A stretch of DNA of 64,000 nt from Bordetella petrii. Lineage in GTDB: Bacteria; Pseudomonadota; Gammaproteobacteria; Burkholderiales; Burkholderiaceae_B. Made by a program: the position numbers and the translations under genes. The first letter of the stretch is position 1. Each line of letters begins with the position of its first letter. The stretch lies in NCBI RefSeq assembly GCF_017356245.1, contig NZ_JAFMZZ010000004.1, positions 689,163 through 753,162 on the forward strand. The letters run 5' to 3'. The notes beneath the pieces were generated by a model. It was not told the origin of the DNA, made no database searches, and worked only from the letters and a program-made list of their open reading frames with translations. Shown here piece after piece: positions 1 to 8,919 of this stretch.

Positions 1-1569
1 GCGCTGGCCATCTGCTTCCTGTTCTCGTTCGCCAACCCACAGCACGAGCAGCGCGCCAAGGCGCTGATCTCGGCCGCCTATCCCGACCTGACCCTGGCGG
101 TGTCGCACGAAGTGGACCCGGCTTTTCGCGAGTATGAGCGCACGGTGGTCACCGGCTTCGATGCCTACGTCAAGCCGGTGATCGACCGCTATTTGTCGCG
201 GCTGGAAAACGGGTTGAAGAAAAGCGGCGTGCAGGCGCCGTTTCAGGTGATGCAGTCGCGCGGCGGCCTGATGGCGTCGCAGGTGGCGCGCAGCCGCCCC
301 GTGCGGCTGTTCCTGTCGGGCCCCGCCGCGGGCGTGATCGGCGCGCAGATCGCCGGCCGCGCGGCGGGCACCGACGACCTGATCACCGTGGACATTGGCG
401 GCACCAGCAGCGACATCGCCCTGATCAGCAAGGGCAAGGCGATGATCCGCTCGGAAGGCGTGATCGACGGCTACCCGGTGCGCGTGGCAATGGTGGACGT
501 GAACTCCATCGGCGCGGGTGGCGGCTCGATTGCCTGGATCGACGCCGCCGGCGGGCTGCGCGTGGGGCCGCGCTCGGCCGGCTCGGAGCCCGGCCCGGTG
601 TGCTTCGGGCGCGGCGGCGAGAACCCCACGGTAACCGATGCCTCGATTGTGCTGGGCTACCTGAACCCCGATTACTTCGCCGGCGGCTCGCTGAAGCTGT
701 ATCCGGAGAAATCGCGCGAGGCGATCCAGGAAAAAATCGCCCGGCCCCTGGGAATGACGATCGAGCAGGCGGCGCTGGGCATACACCGCATCGTGAATGC
801 GCAGATGGCCGAAGGCATACGCCTGGTGTCGATCCGCCAGGGCCTGGACCCGCGCAAGTTCACGCTGATGCCGCTGGGCGGCGGCGGCGCCGTGCACATC
901 GTGCCGCTGGCGCGCGAACTGGGCGTATCGCGCGTGGTGGTGCCGCGCTATCCGGGCGTGCTGTCGGCCGCCGGCCTGCTGGCCGCGCCCATCGAGCATG
1001 AAAGCTCGCTGGCCTTCGGCAAGGCGCTGCAAGCCAGCGAAGTGCCGGCCATCCGCGCCGTGCTGGATACCCTGGATGCGCAGTGCGCCGAGCTGATGCG
1101 CAATGAGGCGACGCAGCCCGACAGCAGCGCCGTGCGCTACTACGCCGACGTCTGCTATGCCGGCCAGGCGTATTCCATTGAAGTGCCGCTGCTGCCCGAC
1201 GCCGACGACCCGTGCGGCCTGCTGTTCGAGGAATTCTTGCAGGCCCATGCGCGGATCTACGGCTACAGCACCCGCACGCCCGCGCGCATCGTCAACCTGC
1301 GGGCCGTGCACCAGGCGGGCGGCCAGGACAGCATCGATACCACGGCCTACCAGTGCATCGACGAGCCGCCGCAGCGCGGGCAGCGCGCCATCCTGGTGGC
1401 GGGCCAGGACAGCGCGGTACAGGCCGACATCTACCGCCGCGAGGCCATGCCGGCCGGCTTCCGGTTCCAGGGGCCGGCCATCGTCGAACAAGCCGACACC
1501 ACCACGCTGATCGAGCCCGGCTGGCAAGGCCAGGTGGACCAGGGCGGCAATCTCGTTCTGACCCGTTAA
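1..1569 (+). CDS. hyuA: Hydantoinase/oxoprolinase subunit A (HyuA), 5' end outside the window
   Basis: ATP-dependent amidohydrolase subunit of the hydantoinase A/acetone carboxylase family, which opens cyclic amides such as hydantoins or 5-oxoproline together with a B subunit. The frame is open from base 1, so the start lies upstream; 522 residues are visible against about 690 for the complete relative at 27032, so the N-terminal third is missing. Visible family signatures are the ASKHA-type segment TVDIGGTSSDIALIS, the glycine run GAGGGSIAWID, RSAGSEPGPVCFGRGG, and GGGGAVHIVPLARELG. hyuB follows after 24 bases, then a TRAP importer, so this is probably one catabolic transcript. The natural substrate cannot be told from sequence; acetone/acetophenone carboxylase-type roles are alternatives. 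Family certain, reaction inferred. Confidence 0.93.
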   Translation, partial: ALAICFLFSFANPQHEQRAKALISAAYPDLTLAVSHEVDPAFREYERTVVTGFDAYVKPVIDRYLSRLENGLKKSGVQAPFQVMQSRGGLMASQVARSRPVRLFLSGPAAGVIGAQIAGRAAGTDDLITVDIGGTSSDIALISKGKAMIRSEGVIDGYPVRVAMVDVNSIGAGGGSIAWIDAAGGLRVGPRSAGSEPGPVCFGRGGENPTVTDASIVLGYLNPDYFAGGSLKLYPEKSREAIQEKIARPLGMTIEQAALGIHRIVNAQMAEGIRLVSIRQGLDPRKFTLMPLGGGGAVHIVPLARELGVSRVVVPRYPGVLSAAGLLAAPIEHESSLAFGKALQASEVPAIRAVLDTLDAQCAELMRNEATQPDSSAVRYYADVCYAGQAYSIEVPLLPDADDPCGLLFEEFLQAHARIYGYSTRTPARIVNLRAVHQAGGQDSIDTTAYQCIDEPPQRGQRAILVAGQDSAVQADIYRREAMPAGFRFQGPAIVEQADTTTLIEPGWQGQVDQGGNLVLTR

Positions 1570-1593
1570 TCACGACACGCCAGAGAGCACATC

Positions 1594-3315
1594 ATGACGA
1601 ATCAAGCTACGCTCGAGCGCCCGGCGCTTTCGCCCGGCAAGACGACGCAGGCCCGCCCCGACCCCATCACCCTGGAGGTAGTGCGCAACAAGCTGGAGGG
1701 CATTGCCAACGAGATGGAATCGACGCTGCTGCGCAGCTCGTTCTCGCCGATCGTGAAAGAAGGCCTGGATGCTTCGGCCAGCCTGTTCACCACCGCCGGC
1801 GAGTCGCTGGCGCAGGCCTGCGCCGTGCCCATCCACCTGGCGACGCTGATCCCCATTGTGGAAACCATCCTGCGCGAATATCCGCTGGACACGATGCGCG
1901 ACGGCGACATCTACATCATGAACGACCCGTACCTGGGCGGTACGCACCTGCCGGATATCGCGCTGGTGGCGCCGGTATTCGTCGACGGACGGGTGATCGC
2001 GCTGTCGGCCACCATGACGCACCACCAGGACGTGGGCGGCATGACTCCGGGCTCCATTCCCACCAACGCCACCGAGATCTACCAGGAAGGCATCCGCATT
2101 CCGCCGCTGAAACTGTTCGAGGCCGGCGAGATCAACCAGACGCTGGTCAGCCTGCTGCGGCTGAACGTGCGCATCCCGGATACGTTCATGGGCGACATCA
2201 ATGCCCAGATCGCCGCCTGCCGCATCGGCGCCCGGCGCCTGGTCGAATTGACGTCGGTGTACGACGTTGCGCTGCTCGAGACGGTGTTCGCCGCGCTGCT
2301 GGCGCATTCCGAGGCGCTGACGCGCGCCCAGCTCGACACGATTCCGGCGGGCGTTTACCGCTACGCGGACTGGCTGGACAACGACGGCATCGACCTGGAG
2401 CAGCGCGTGCGCATCGAGGTGGCCGTGACGGTGGGCAACGGCGCCATGCATGTCGATTTCACCGGCACCAGCCCGCAGCTGCGCGGCCCGTTCAATTGCG
2501 TCAAATCGGGGTCCCAGGCGGCGGCGTACTTCGCGGTACGGGCGCTGACCGATCCCGAGATTCCGACCAATGCCGGCTGCTTCCGGCCCGTGTCGCTGCA
2601 TTTGCCCAAGGGCACGCTGGTCAACCCCGAAGAGCCGGCGCCGGTGGGGTCGCGCACCGCCACCATCAAGCGCATTACCGGCTGCATCCTGGGCGCATTC
2701 AAAGAGGCCCTGCCCGACAAGGTGCCCGCCGACTCGGCCGGCGTGCTGCTGGCCTTGGCGTTCGGCGGCAAGCAGGCCGACGGCAAGTCGTATGTGGTGG
2801 GCGAGCTGATCACCGGCGGCAGCGGCGCCAGCCGCCGCTGCGACGGCGTGGACGTGGTCGAGACGGACGCTTCGAACTGCATGAACCTGCCGGTCGAGGC
2901 ATTGGAGCTCGAGGCGCCGATTCGCGTGAACCGGCTGGAATTGCGCGCCGACTCGGGCGGGGCCGGTACGTTCCGCGGCGGGCTGGGGCTGGTCAAGGAA
3001 TTCGAGCTGCTGGGCGGCAGCGCGATCTTCACGCACCGTGGCGAGCGGCATTACTGCCCGGCCCAGGGCTCGGCCGGCGGCGGCAGCGGCGCCTGCGAAC
3101 ACTCGGTGATCGTGCGCGCTTCCGGCCAGGTGGAAGAGATTCCTTCCAAGCTGGTGGTCGACCTGCACAAGGGCGACCGCGTGATCGTCCAGACCCCCGG
3201 CGGCGGCGGCTACGGCGACCCGGCCGGGCGCGACCCGCAGGCCGTGCGGGCCGACATTGCGGACGGCAAGCTTTCTGTGGAACAGGCCACGGCGTTGTAC
3301 GGCATTTCCGGTTGA
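1594..3315 (+). CDS. hyuB: Hydantoinase/oxoprolinase subunit B (HyuB)
   Basis: Partner subunit of the ATP-dependent hydantoinase/oxoprolinase complex, 573 residues, the usual length. After a short unstructured leader the family begins at DPITLEVVRNKLEGIANEM. Characteristic motifs are NDPYLGGTHLPDIALV, GSIPTNATEIYQEGIRIPP and the C-terminal glycine-rich PGGGGYGDPAGRD. It lies 24 bases after hyuA and about 75 bases before dctP. A small GC-rich hairpin (GCCGCC/GGCGGC, around 3322-3340) sits after its stop without a T-run, so transcription could continue into the TRAP genes. A second HyuB at 29082 is a paralogue of nearly equal length; the pairs have different transporters and so probably different substrates. 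Confidence 0.93.
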   Translation: MTNQATLERPALSPGKTTQARPDPITLEVVRNKLEGIANEMESTLLRSSFSPIVKEGLDASASLFTTAGESLAQACAVPIHLATLIPIVETILREYPLDTMRDGDIYIMNDPYLGGTHLPDIALVAPVFVDGRVIALSATMTHHQDVGGMTPGSIPTNATEIYQEGIRIPPLKLFEAGEINQTLVSLLRLNVRIPDTFMGDINAQIAACRIGARRLVELTSVYDVALLETVFAALLAHSEALTRAQLDTIPAGVYRYADWLDNDGIDLEQRVRIEVAVTVGNGAMHVDFTGTSPQLRGPFNCVKSGSQAAAYFAVRALTDPEIPTNAGCFRPVSLHLPKGTLVNPEEPAPVGSRTATIKRITGCILGAFKEALPDKVPADSAGVLLALAFGGKQADGKSYVVGELITGGSGASRRCDGVDVVETDASNCMNLPVEALELEAPIRVNRLELRADSGGAGTFRGGLGLVKEFELLGGSAIFTHRGERHYCPAQGSAGGGSGACEHSVIVRASGQVEEIPSKLVVDLHKGDRVIVQTPGGGGYGDPAGRDPQAVRADIADGKLSVEQATALYGISG

Positions 3316-3390
3316 CGGCACGCCGCCGGCCTGCGGCGGCTTCGACAAAGCAGTATCTCGACATACCTGAATCACATGAAGGAGATCGCG

Positions 3391-4422
3391 ATGCACAAGG
3401 GGAAATATTGGACGGCCCGGCTGCTTGCCTGCGTGGCGGCGGCCGCGGCCTGCCTGGCGGCCGGTACAGCGGCCGCCGCGGCAGCGCAGTGGAAAATGCA
3501 CATCGTATGGGTGCCGGCGCGGGTCGAGGCCCAGTACTACAAGAAGTTCGTCGACGAGGTGAACAAGCAGGCGGCGGGCAAGCTGGAGATCAAGCTGTTT
3601 CCGGGCGCCACGCTGGGCGTGAAAGACGTCGACATGCTGCGGGTGCTGCCGCGCGGCAACGTAATCCAGATCGCCGGCCTGTATCCGGGCTACATGACGC
3701 GCGACGAGCCAGAGTACGCCGTGACGCTGCCTCCGGGCGTGGTGCCCAAGCCCGAGCAGCTGGAAAAGCTGGCGCCCACGCTGAAAAGCATCTACCAGGC
3801 CACTTACGACAAATGGGGCATCAAGCTGCTGGGCTTCGTGGCGCACCCGGTGCGCGACACCCACGTGATGTGCAAAGAGCCCATCAACACGCTGGACGGC
3901 CTGAAGGGCAAGAAGGTGCGCGTGTGGGAAAAGGCCCAGGCCGATACCTTCAACAAGCTGGGCATCGCCGCGCAGATCGTGGGGCAGAATGACCTGTACA
4001 TGGCCATGCGCACGGGCGTGATCGATTGTGCGGTGTATCCGATTCACTTCGGCCTGACGGTGTCGCTGCAGGAAGTGGCGCCCAATGCGTCGTACCTGTT
4101 CCCGTATGTGCTGCATCCGCTGAACATCATCGTTTCCAACAAGGCCTACGATGCGCTGCCGCCGGACGTGCAGAAGATTCTGCAGGATGCGGCCGCGAAA
4201 ATCGAGAAGGAATCGTTCGACGCGTACCTGCAGGGCCAGGTCGACAAGGCGTCGGAAGAAGAATGGAAGAAAAAGGGCGGCACGGTGCTGGCGCCCTTTC
4301 CCGAAGCCGACCAGAAGCGCTTTGCCGACGCCGCCCGGGAAGTCTGGAACGAGTCTTCTCGCCAGGTGGGCGGCAAGGCCCTGGAAAACCACGAACGGGT
4401 GATCAAGGCGCTGGGCTGGTAG
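3391..4422 (+). CDS. dctP: TRAP transporter substrate-binding protein, DctP family
   Basis: Periplasmic receptor of a tripartite ATP-independent importer. An ATG at 3376 is in frame, but AAGGAG at 3379-3384 stands 6 bases before the ATG at 3391, which I take as the start (343 residues). The N-terminus is a signal peptide: Lys residues, then a long Ala/Leu/Cys core ending about residue 30 (TAAAAAAQ). Family features include the periplasmic lobe around KLEIKLFPGATLG and the hinge segment LDGLKGKKVRVWEKAQADTF with the conserved Arg that binds ligand carboxylates. Small and large permease genes follow at 4489 and 4996. The ligand is unknown; next to hyuAB it is likely a carboxylated or cyclic amide compound. 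Confidence 0.9.
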   Translation: MHKGKYWTARLLACVAAAAACLAAGTAAAAAAQWKMHIVWVPARVEAQYYKKFVDEVNKQAAGKLEIKLFPGATLGVKDVDMLRVLPRGNVIQIAGLYPGYMTRDEPEYAVTLPPGVVPKPEQLEKLAPTLKSIYQATYDKWGIKLLGFVAHPVRDTHVMCKEPINTLDGLKGKKVRVWEKAQADTFNKLGIAAQIVGQNDLYMAMRTGVIDCAVYPIHFGLTVSLQEVAPNASYLFPYVLHPLNIIVSNKAYDALPPDVQKILQDAAAKIEKESFDAYLQGQVDKASEEEWKKKGGTVLAPFPEADQKRFADAAREVWNESSRQVGGKALENHERVIKALGW

Positions 4423-4488
4423 GCCCGCGCGGCAATCATGACGCGAGGGCGGGTGCCGCGGCATCCGCCCCGCGTCCGGAGCACATTC

Positions 4489-4983
4489 ATGTACATACTT
4501 GCAAAAGGCATCGCCGCTTTCTTGCTGCGGCTGTCCACGTGCTTCGGCATCGCGCTGACGCTGTTCGTGGCCCTGTCGGCGGTGATGCGCTACGTGGTGG
4601 GGGCGCCGTTTTCCTTTACCGAGGAACTGGTCGGGCTGTTTTTCTCGGCACTGGTGTTTCTTGCGCTGCCCTACGTCACGCTGCACCGGCAGCATATCGA
4701 AGTGACGCTGCTGACCGACCGCTATCCGCCCGCGCTCAGGCGCTGGACCGACCGGCTGGCCAACGGGCTGATTATCCTGTTCGCGCTCTGGTTCGGCAGT
4801 TATGCCTACGATTTCGCGCTGGTGTCGTACCAGGTCCAGGCGCGCACCGATATCGCCGGCCTGGCGCTCTGGCCCTGGATGGCGCTGATCGTGCTGGCCT
4901 GCGTGCTGGTGGCCGGATTTACTCTGTTCCGGCCCCGGCGCGCGCCGGCCGGCGACAGCGATTTGCCGCCCAGCGGCGCTTGA
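4489..4983 (+). CDS. dctQ: TRAP transporter small permease, DctQ family
   Basis: Small membrane subunit of the TRAP importer, 164 residues with about four hydrophobic segments (around residues 10-35, 45-65, 85-110 and 120-145), as expected for DctQ. The start at 4489 is preferred: GGAG lies at 4478-4481, and the in-frame ATG at 4438 would add an Arg/Pro-rich leader directly before the first membrane segment. It sits between dctP and dctM with short gaps of 66 and 12 bases, the standard P-Q-M order. DctQ proteins bind DctM and are required for transport, but their exact part in the cycle is not visible here. Confidence 0.87.
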   Translation: MYILAKGIAAFLLRLSTCFGIALTLFVALSAVMRYVVGAPFSFTEELVGLFFSALVFLALPYVTLHRQHIEVTLLTDRYPPALRRWTDRLANGLIILFALWFGSYAYDFALVSYQVQARTDIAGLALWPWMALIVLACVLVAGFTLFRPRRAPAGDSDLPPSGA

Positions 4984-4995
4984 CGGGAGCCTGGC

Positions 4996-6297
4996 ATGGT
5001 ATGGATGCTATTGCTGGCGGGGCTGGCCGTCACCGGCCTGACGGGCGTGCCCATCGGTATCGGCCTGGCGCTGACGGGCTTGTCCATTTTGCGCTTTGCC
5101 GCCGGAGGCGGTGAAGATCTGGCCATTACGGCAGTGTGGAACGTTTTCGTCGATTTCACCTTGTCGGCGGTGCCCATCTTCATCTTCATGGGCGAGATCC
5201 TGCTGGTCAGCGGGGTGTCGTCGCGTATCTACAATGCGGTGTCGCCCTTTTTCAGGCAGGTGCCGGGCGGGCTGCTGCATACCAATATTGCCGTGTGCAC
5301 GGTCTTCGGCGCCGTCAGCGGCGCCAGCACCTCGACCGCGGCCGCGGTGGGCTCGGTGGCCTATCCGGAACTGCGCAACCGGGGCTACAACCGCGGGCAG
5401 GTGGTGGCCACGCTGGCCGCCGGCGGCACACTCGGGTTGCTGATCCCGCCCAGCCTGTCGCTGCTGCTGTACGGCGCCACCCAGGGGGTGTCGATCGGCC
5501 GGCTGTTCCTGGCCGGGGTGTTGCCCGGCCTGATGCTGGCTTGCATGTTCATGTCCATCATCGCGCTGCGCGCGCGGCGCTTTCCCGAAGAAATGGGCAA
5601 TGTCGAGCCCGCGATCCCGATGGCGCAGCGGCTGCGCGGGCTGGTGCGCATCTGGCCCGTGGCGTTCCTGGCGTTCGCGGTGCTGGGCACCATGTACATG
5701 GGCCTGGCCACGCCCACCGAGGCGGCCGCGCTGGGCGTGGTGGCGGCCATTATTACCGGGTTCTGCTGGGGCGAGCTGACGCTGCCCAAGGTGTGGCGCG
5801 CGTTCTTTACTTCGGCGCGTGTATTCGGGGCCATTGCCACGGTCATGCTGGGCGCGCTGGTGCTGGCGCAGGCCCTGACCATCATGGGCGCCCCGCAGGC
5901 ACTGGTGGGGGCGGTAACCGACATGGGCCTGTCGAAGTACGCCGTGCTGATCGTCGTCGTGGCCGCCTACCTGGTGCTGGGCTGCTTCTTCGACGGCATT
6001 TCGCTGATGCTGATGACGATTCCGATCGTTTATCCGCTGATGATGGCGGCTGGCTACGATCCGGTCTGGACGGGGGTGATCATCACCATCCTGATCGAGA
6101 TCGGCATGCTGACCCCGCCGGTGGGCATGAACCTGTTCGTGCTGACCGCCATTACCAACGGCGAAGTCTCGCTGGGCCGCGCGGCGCTGTCGGCGATTCC
6201 GTACTGGATCCTGATGCTGGTCGGCGTGCTGATCCTGGCGCTGGTGCCAGATATTGCGCTGTGGCTGCCCAATCTTGTGATGAAGGGCGGCACATGA
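4996..6297 (+). CDS. dctM: TRAP transporter large permease, DctM family
   Basis: Main translocation subunit of the TRAP importer, 433 residues with about twelve hydrophobic segments. Family motifs are clear: FTLSAVPIFIFMGEILLVSG near the N-terminus, GAVSGASTSTAAAVGSVAYPEL, GTLGLLIPPSLSLLLYGA, ATPTEAAALGV, and the C-terminal IGMLTPPVGMNLFV. It follows dctQ by 12 bases, and its stop codon overlaps the ATG of the next gene (ATGA at 6294-6297), so it is translationally coupled to the first flavin oxidase. Import and oxidation of the same substrate are therefore probably expressed together. Confidence 0.93.
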   Translation: MVWMLLLAGLAVTGLTGVPIGIGLALTGLSILRFAAGGGEDLAITAVWNVFVDFTLSAVPIFIFMGEILLVSGVSSRIYNAVSPFFRQVPGGLLHTNIAVCTVFGAVSGASTSTAAAVGSVAYPELRNRGYNRGQVVATLAAGGTLGLLIPPSLSLLLYGATQGVSIGRLFLAGVLPGLMLACMFMSIIALRARRFPEEMGNVEPAIPMAQRLRGLVRIWPVAFLAFAVLGTMYMGLATPTEAAALGVVAAIITGFCWGELTLPKVWRAFFTSARVFGAIATVMLGALVLAQALTIMGAPQALVGAVTDMGLSKYAVLIVVVAAYLVLGCFFDGISLMLMTIPIVYPLMMAAGYDPVWTGVIITILIEIGMLTPPVGMNLFVLTAITNGEVSLGRAALSAIPYWILMLVGVLILALVPDIALWLPNLVMKGGT

Positions 6298-7583
6298 CCG
6301 CCATGGCCGCGGCCCGCATACTCTGGGACGACGAGACCGCCACGCCCGCCGCGCCGCCGCTGCCCCCGGGCGCGCATGACTGCGAGGTGGCCGTCATCGG
6401 CGGCGGCTTTACCGGCCTGTCGACGGCCTTGTCGCTGGCCGAGGCGGGCGCGCGGCCCATCCTGCTGGAAGCGGGCCCGCTTGCGGCCGGGGCCTCGGGG
6501 CGCAACGGCGGCCAAGTGGTGCCGGGCCTGAAGCCGGCGCCCGATGCGCTGGCGGCGCGCTTTGGCGCCGACGCGGCCGGCCGCATGCTGGCCTTCGCGC
6601 ATTCGGCGGCCGACTACACCTTCGGCCTGATCGAGCGCCTGTCGATCGATTGCGATGCGACGCGCCATGGCTGGATCCAGGCGGCGGTGACGCCGCGCGC
6701 CTGCCGCGTCCTGCACGCGCGTGCCCGGGCTTTGCAGCAGGCCGGGGCGCGGGCGGAAGCGCTGTATGCCGACGACATGGCAAAACTGACCGGATCCGCG
6801 CACTATGCGGGCGGCTATCTGGAGTCGGGGGCGGGCGCGGTGCAACCCCGCAAATTGGCGCTGGGACTGGCGGCCGCAGCGGCGCGCGCGGGCGCCCGCC
6901 TGCACGCGCACAGTACGGTTGAACAGCTGCAGCGCGCGCCGCAAGGATGGATGCTGCGGCTGCGGCAGGGCAGCATCGCCGCCCGCGCCGTGGTGCTGGC
7001 CACGGACGCCTACACCGATACGCTGTACCCCGCGCAGGCGCGTTCGATGCTGCACGTGACCAGCGCCCAGGCGGCAACCGGGGTATTGCCCGACGACATC
7101 CGGCGCGCGGTGCTGCCGCGCCGGGCGGGCGTATCCGAGGCGCGCAAGCTGACCGTCTATTGCCGCCTGTCGCCCGATGGCCGGTTCGTGATCGGCGGCC
7201 GGGGGCCTCGTTCCGGGCTGGCCGGGCCCGCAACCCTGGCGCGCCTGCGCCAGGCTGCCTGCGAGCGCTTTCCGCAGCTTGCGGACATCGGCTGGGATTG
7301 CGTGTGGTCCGGCCGCGTCTCGCTCACACTGGACGATGTGCCGCATCTGGGTAATCCCGAGCCCGGGTTGTGGACGGTTTGTGGTTTCGGCGGACGCGGC
7401 GTGGCCCTGGCGACGCGCTTCGGGCCGACGCTGGCCGAAGCGGCGCTGGGGCGTGCCGCGGGCGCGCTGGATTTTCCGGTTTCTTCCATCGGCGCCCTGC
7501 CCTGGCACGCCCTGCGCGGGCCCGCGGTCAATGCCGCCATCCACTGGCATCGCCTGCGCGATGCCCTGGGCTTTCCTGCGTGA
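6294..7583 (+). CDS. FAD-dependent amine/amino-acid oxidoreductase, PuuB/DadA-like (first of a tandem pair)
   Basis: DAO-fold flavoprotein of 429 residues, close in size and signatures to gamma-glutamylputrescine oxidase PuuB. The start at 6294 overlaps the dctM stop by ATGA. The FAD-binding Rossmann motif VAVIGGGFTGLSTALSLAEAG begins about residue 30 and is followed by the PuuB-type motif GASGRNGGQVVPGLK near residue 67. The C-terminal flavin-contact segment LWTVCGFGGRGVALATRFG is intact. The expected reaction is oxidation of a primary or secondary amine or imino acid, releasing an aldehyde or imine. A paralogue follows 5 bases later. Substrate unknown; no covalent-flavin motif was recognised. 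Glycine/sarcosine oxidase-like activity is an alternative. Confidence 0.85.
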   Translation: MTAMAAARILWDDETATPAAPPLPPGAHDCEVAVIGGGFTGLSTALSLAEAGARPILLEAGPLAAGASGRNGGQVVPGLKPAPDALAARFGADAAGRMLAFAHSAADYTFGLIERLSIDCDATRHGWIQAAVTPRACRVLHARARALQQAGARAEALYADDMAKLTGSAHYAGGYLESGAGAVQPRKLALGLAAAAARAGARLHAHSTVEQLQRAPQGWMLRLRQGSIAARAVVLATDAYTDTLYPAQARSMLHVTSAQAATGVLPDDIRRAVLPRRAGVSEARKLTVYCRLSPDGRFVIGGRGPRSGLAGPATLARLRQAACERFPQLADIGWDCVWSGRVSLTLDDVPHLGNPEPGLWTVCGFGGRGVALATRFGPTLAEAALGRAAGALDFPVSSIGALPWHALRGPAVNAAIHWHRLRDALGFPA

Positions 7584-7588
7584 TATCC

Positions 7589-8899
7589 ATGGACAATGTA
7601 GCTGCCGTCGATGTTGTACCCCATGCCCCTTCGATCTGGAACGCGACCGCCGCGCCGCCGCCCGCGCTGTTGCCGCTGCGCGGCGAACTGCAGGTGGACT
7701 GCGCCATCGTGGGGGGCGGGTTCACCGGGCTGAACGCGGCGCTGCAACTGAGCCGGCGCGGCGCCCAGGCCTGCATCCTGGAGGCCAATGACGCGGGCTG
7801 GGGGGCCAGCGGCCGCAATGGCGGCATGGCCGTCTTGCGCTACAAGTCGGGCTGGGCGGCCCTGGCCCGCCAGTTCGGCCATGATTCGACGCGGCTGCTG
7901 CACCGGCTGGTGCTCGACGCGGTGGACGCGCTGGAACAGAACGTGGCCGATTTCAAGCTGGATGGCGGCTTCTCGCGCTGCGGCCACATCACGGCCGCTT
8001 ATACCCGGCAGGACGCGCAGGCGCTGCGCGACGATATTGCATGGCTGGCCGCCGAGGCCGGCGACCGCCACCCCCGCTATCTGCCGCCCGACGAGGCGGC
8101 CCGCCTGATCGGTTCGCGTGCGTACCAGGGCGGCTACCTGGATACGCGGGCGGCCGGCATCCACCCGCTGGCCTATGCCCGCGAGCTGGCCGCGGCACTG
8201 GCGGCCACCGGCGTGCCCATCCATGTGAACACGCCGGTGGTGAGCATCCGCGAAGACGCGCAGGGATGCGTCGTGGAGACGCCCGAGGCCCGGGTGCGCG
8301 CCGCCACCGTCATCGTGGCAAGCAATGCCTATACCGAATTGTTCCCGCTGCCGCCGGGCCTGCAGCGGCGCATCGTGCCCGTGGCGACGTCGGTGGTGGC
8401 CACGCGCGCACTGCCCGATGACCTGTATGCGACGATGTTCACCGAGGGCCACCTGGTAACGGATACGCGTCATCTGGTGAATTACTTTCGGCGCGTGCCC
8501 GGCCAGCGCGTCCTGTTCGGCGGCCGGGGGGCGCTGACCGGCACCGAGACGCCGGAAATCTACCGCAATCTGGTGGCAGGCCTGCGCCGCCTGTTTCCCC
8601 AGTTGCGCGACGCGCCCATCGAGCACCAGTGGTCGGGCAAGGTCGCGGTGACGCTGGACGACTTTCCCCATGTTGTGCGCCATTCGCCGCGCGTGATTTT
8701 CGCGGCGGGCTATGGCGGCCGCGGCGTGGCATTGACGCATTTGCTGGGCAGGGTGGCGGCCGAGATGGCGCTGGGCGCCGGCATGGAATGCGGCCCCATG
8801 CAGGGGGGCATGCCGCAACTGCCCCTTCATTCCTGGCGCCTGCCGGTCATGAACTTGATGGCGGCCTACTACAAGCTGCGGGACCAGTTGCGGTGGTGA
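7589..8899 (+). CDS. FAD-dependent amine/amino-acid oxidoreductase, PuuB/DadA-like (second of a tandem pair)
   Basis: Second DAO-family flavoprotein, 436 residues from the ATG at 7589; GTG at 7580 is a possible earlier start overlapping the previous stop. It opens with SIWNATAAPPPA, then the FAD motif CAIVGGGFTGLNAALQLSRRG, then GASGRNGGMAVLRYKSG where its neighbour has GGQVVPG. The C-terminal segment VIFAAGYGGRGVALTHLLGR is conserved. The tandem arrangement suggests an old duplication whose products now handle related amines or form a pair; divergence at the GRNGG loop supports different substrate pockets. The DMT-family transporter gene starts 20 bases after its stop. Confidence 0.85.
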   Translation: MDNVAAVDVVPHAPSIWNATAAPPPALLPLRGELQVDCAIVGGGFTGLNAALQLSRRGAQACILEANDAGWGASGRNGGMAVLRYKSGWAALARQFGHDSTRLLHRLVLDAVDALEQNVADFKLDGGFSRCGHITAAYTRQDAQALRDDIAWLAAEAGDRHPRYLPPDEAARLIGSRAYQGGYLDTRAAGIHPLAYARELAAALAATGVPIHVNTPVVSIREDAQGCVVETPEARVRAATVIVASNAYTELFPLPPGLQRRIVPVATSVVATRALPDDLYATMFTEGHLVTDTRHLVNYFRRVPGQRVLFGGRGALTGTETPEIYRNLVAGLRRLFPQLRDAPIEHQWSGKVAVTLDDFPHVVRHSPRVIFAAGYGGRGVALTHLLGRVAAEMALGAGMECGPMQGGMPQLPLHSWRLPVMNLMAAYYKLRDQLRW

Positions 8900-8919
8900 C
8901 CCGCGGCCCGCACCCTGCC

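Noticed and set aside
1570..4695. A very long open frame on the minus strand opposite hyuB and dctP
   Set aside because: High GC makes stop codons rare in the shadow frames; its translation is His/Arg/Gln-rich without any family motif, while the plus strand holds clear genes.
5136..6293. Upstream extension of the first flavin oxidase frame through dctM
   Set aside because: It lies out of frame inside the well-conserved permease; the oxidase has a good start at 6294 coupled to the dctM stop.
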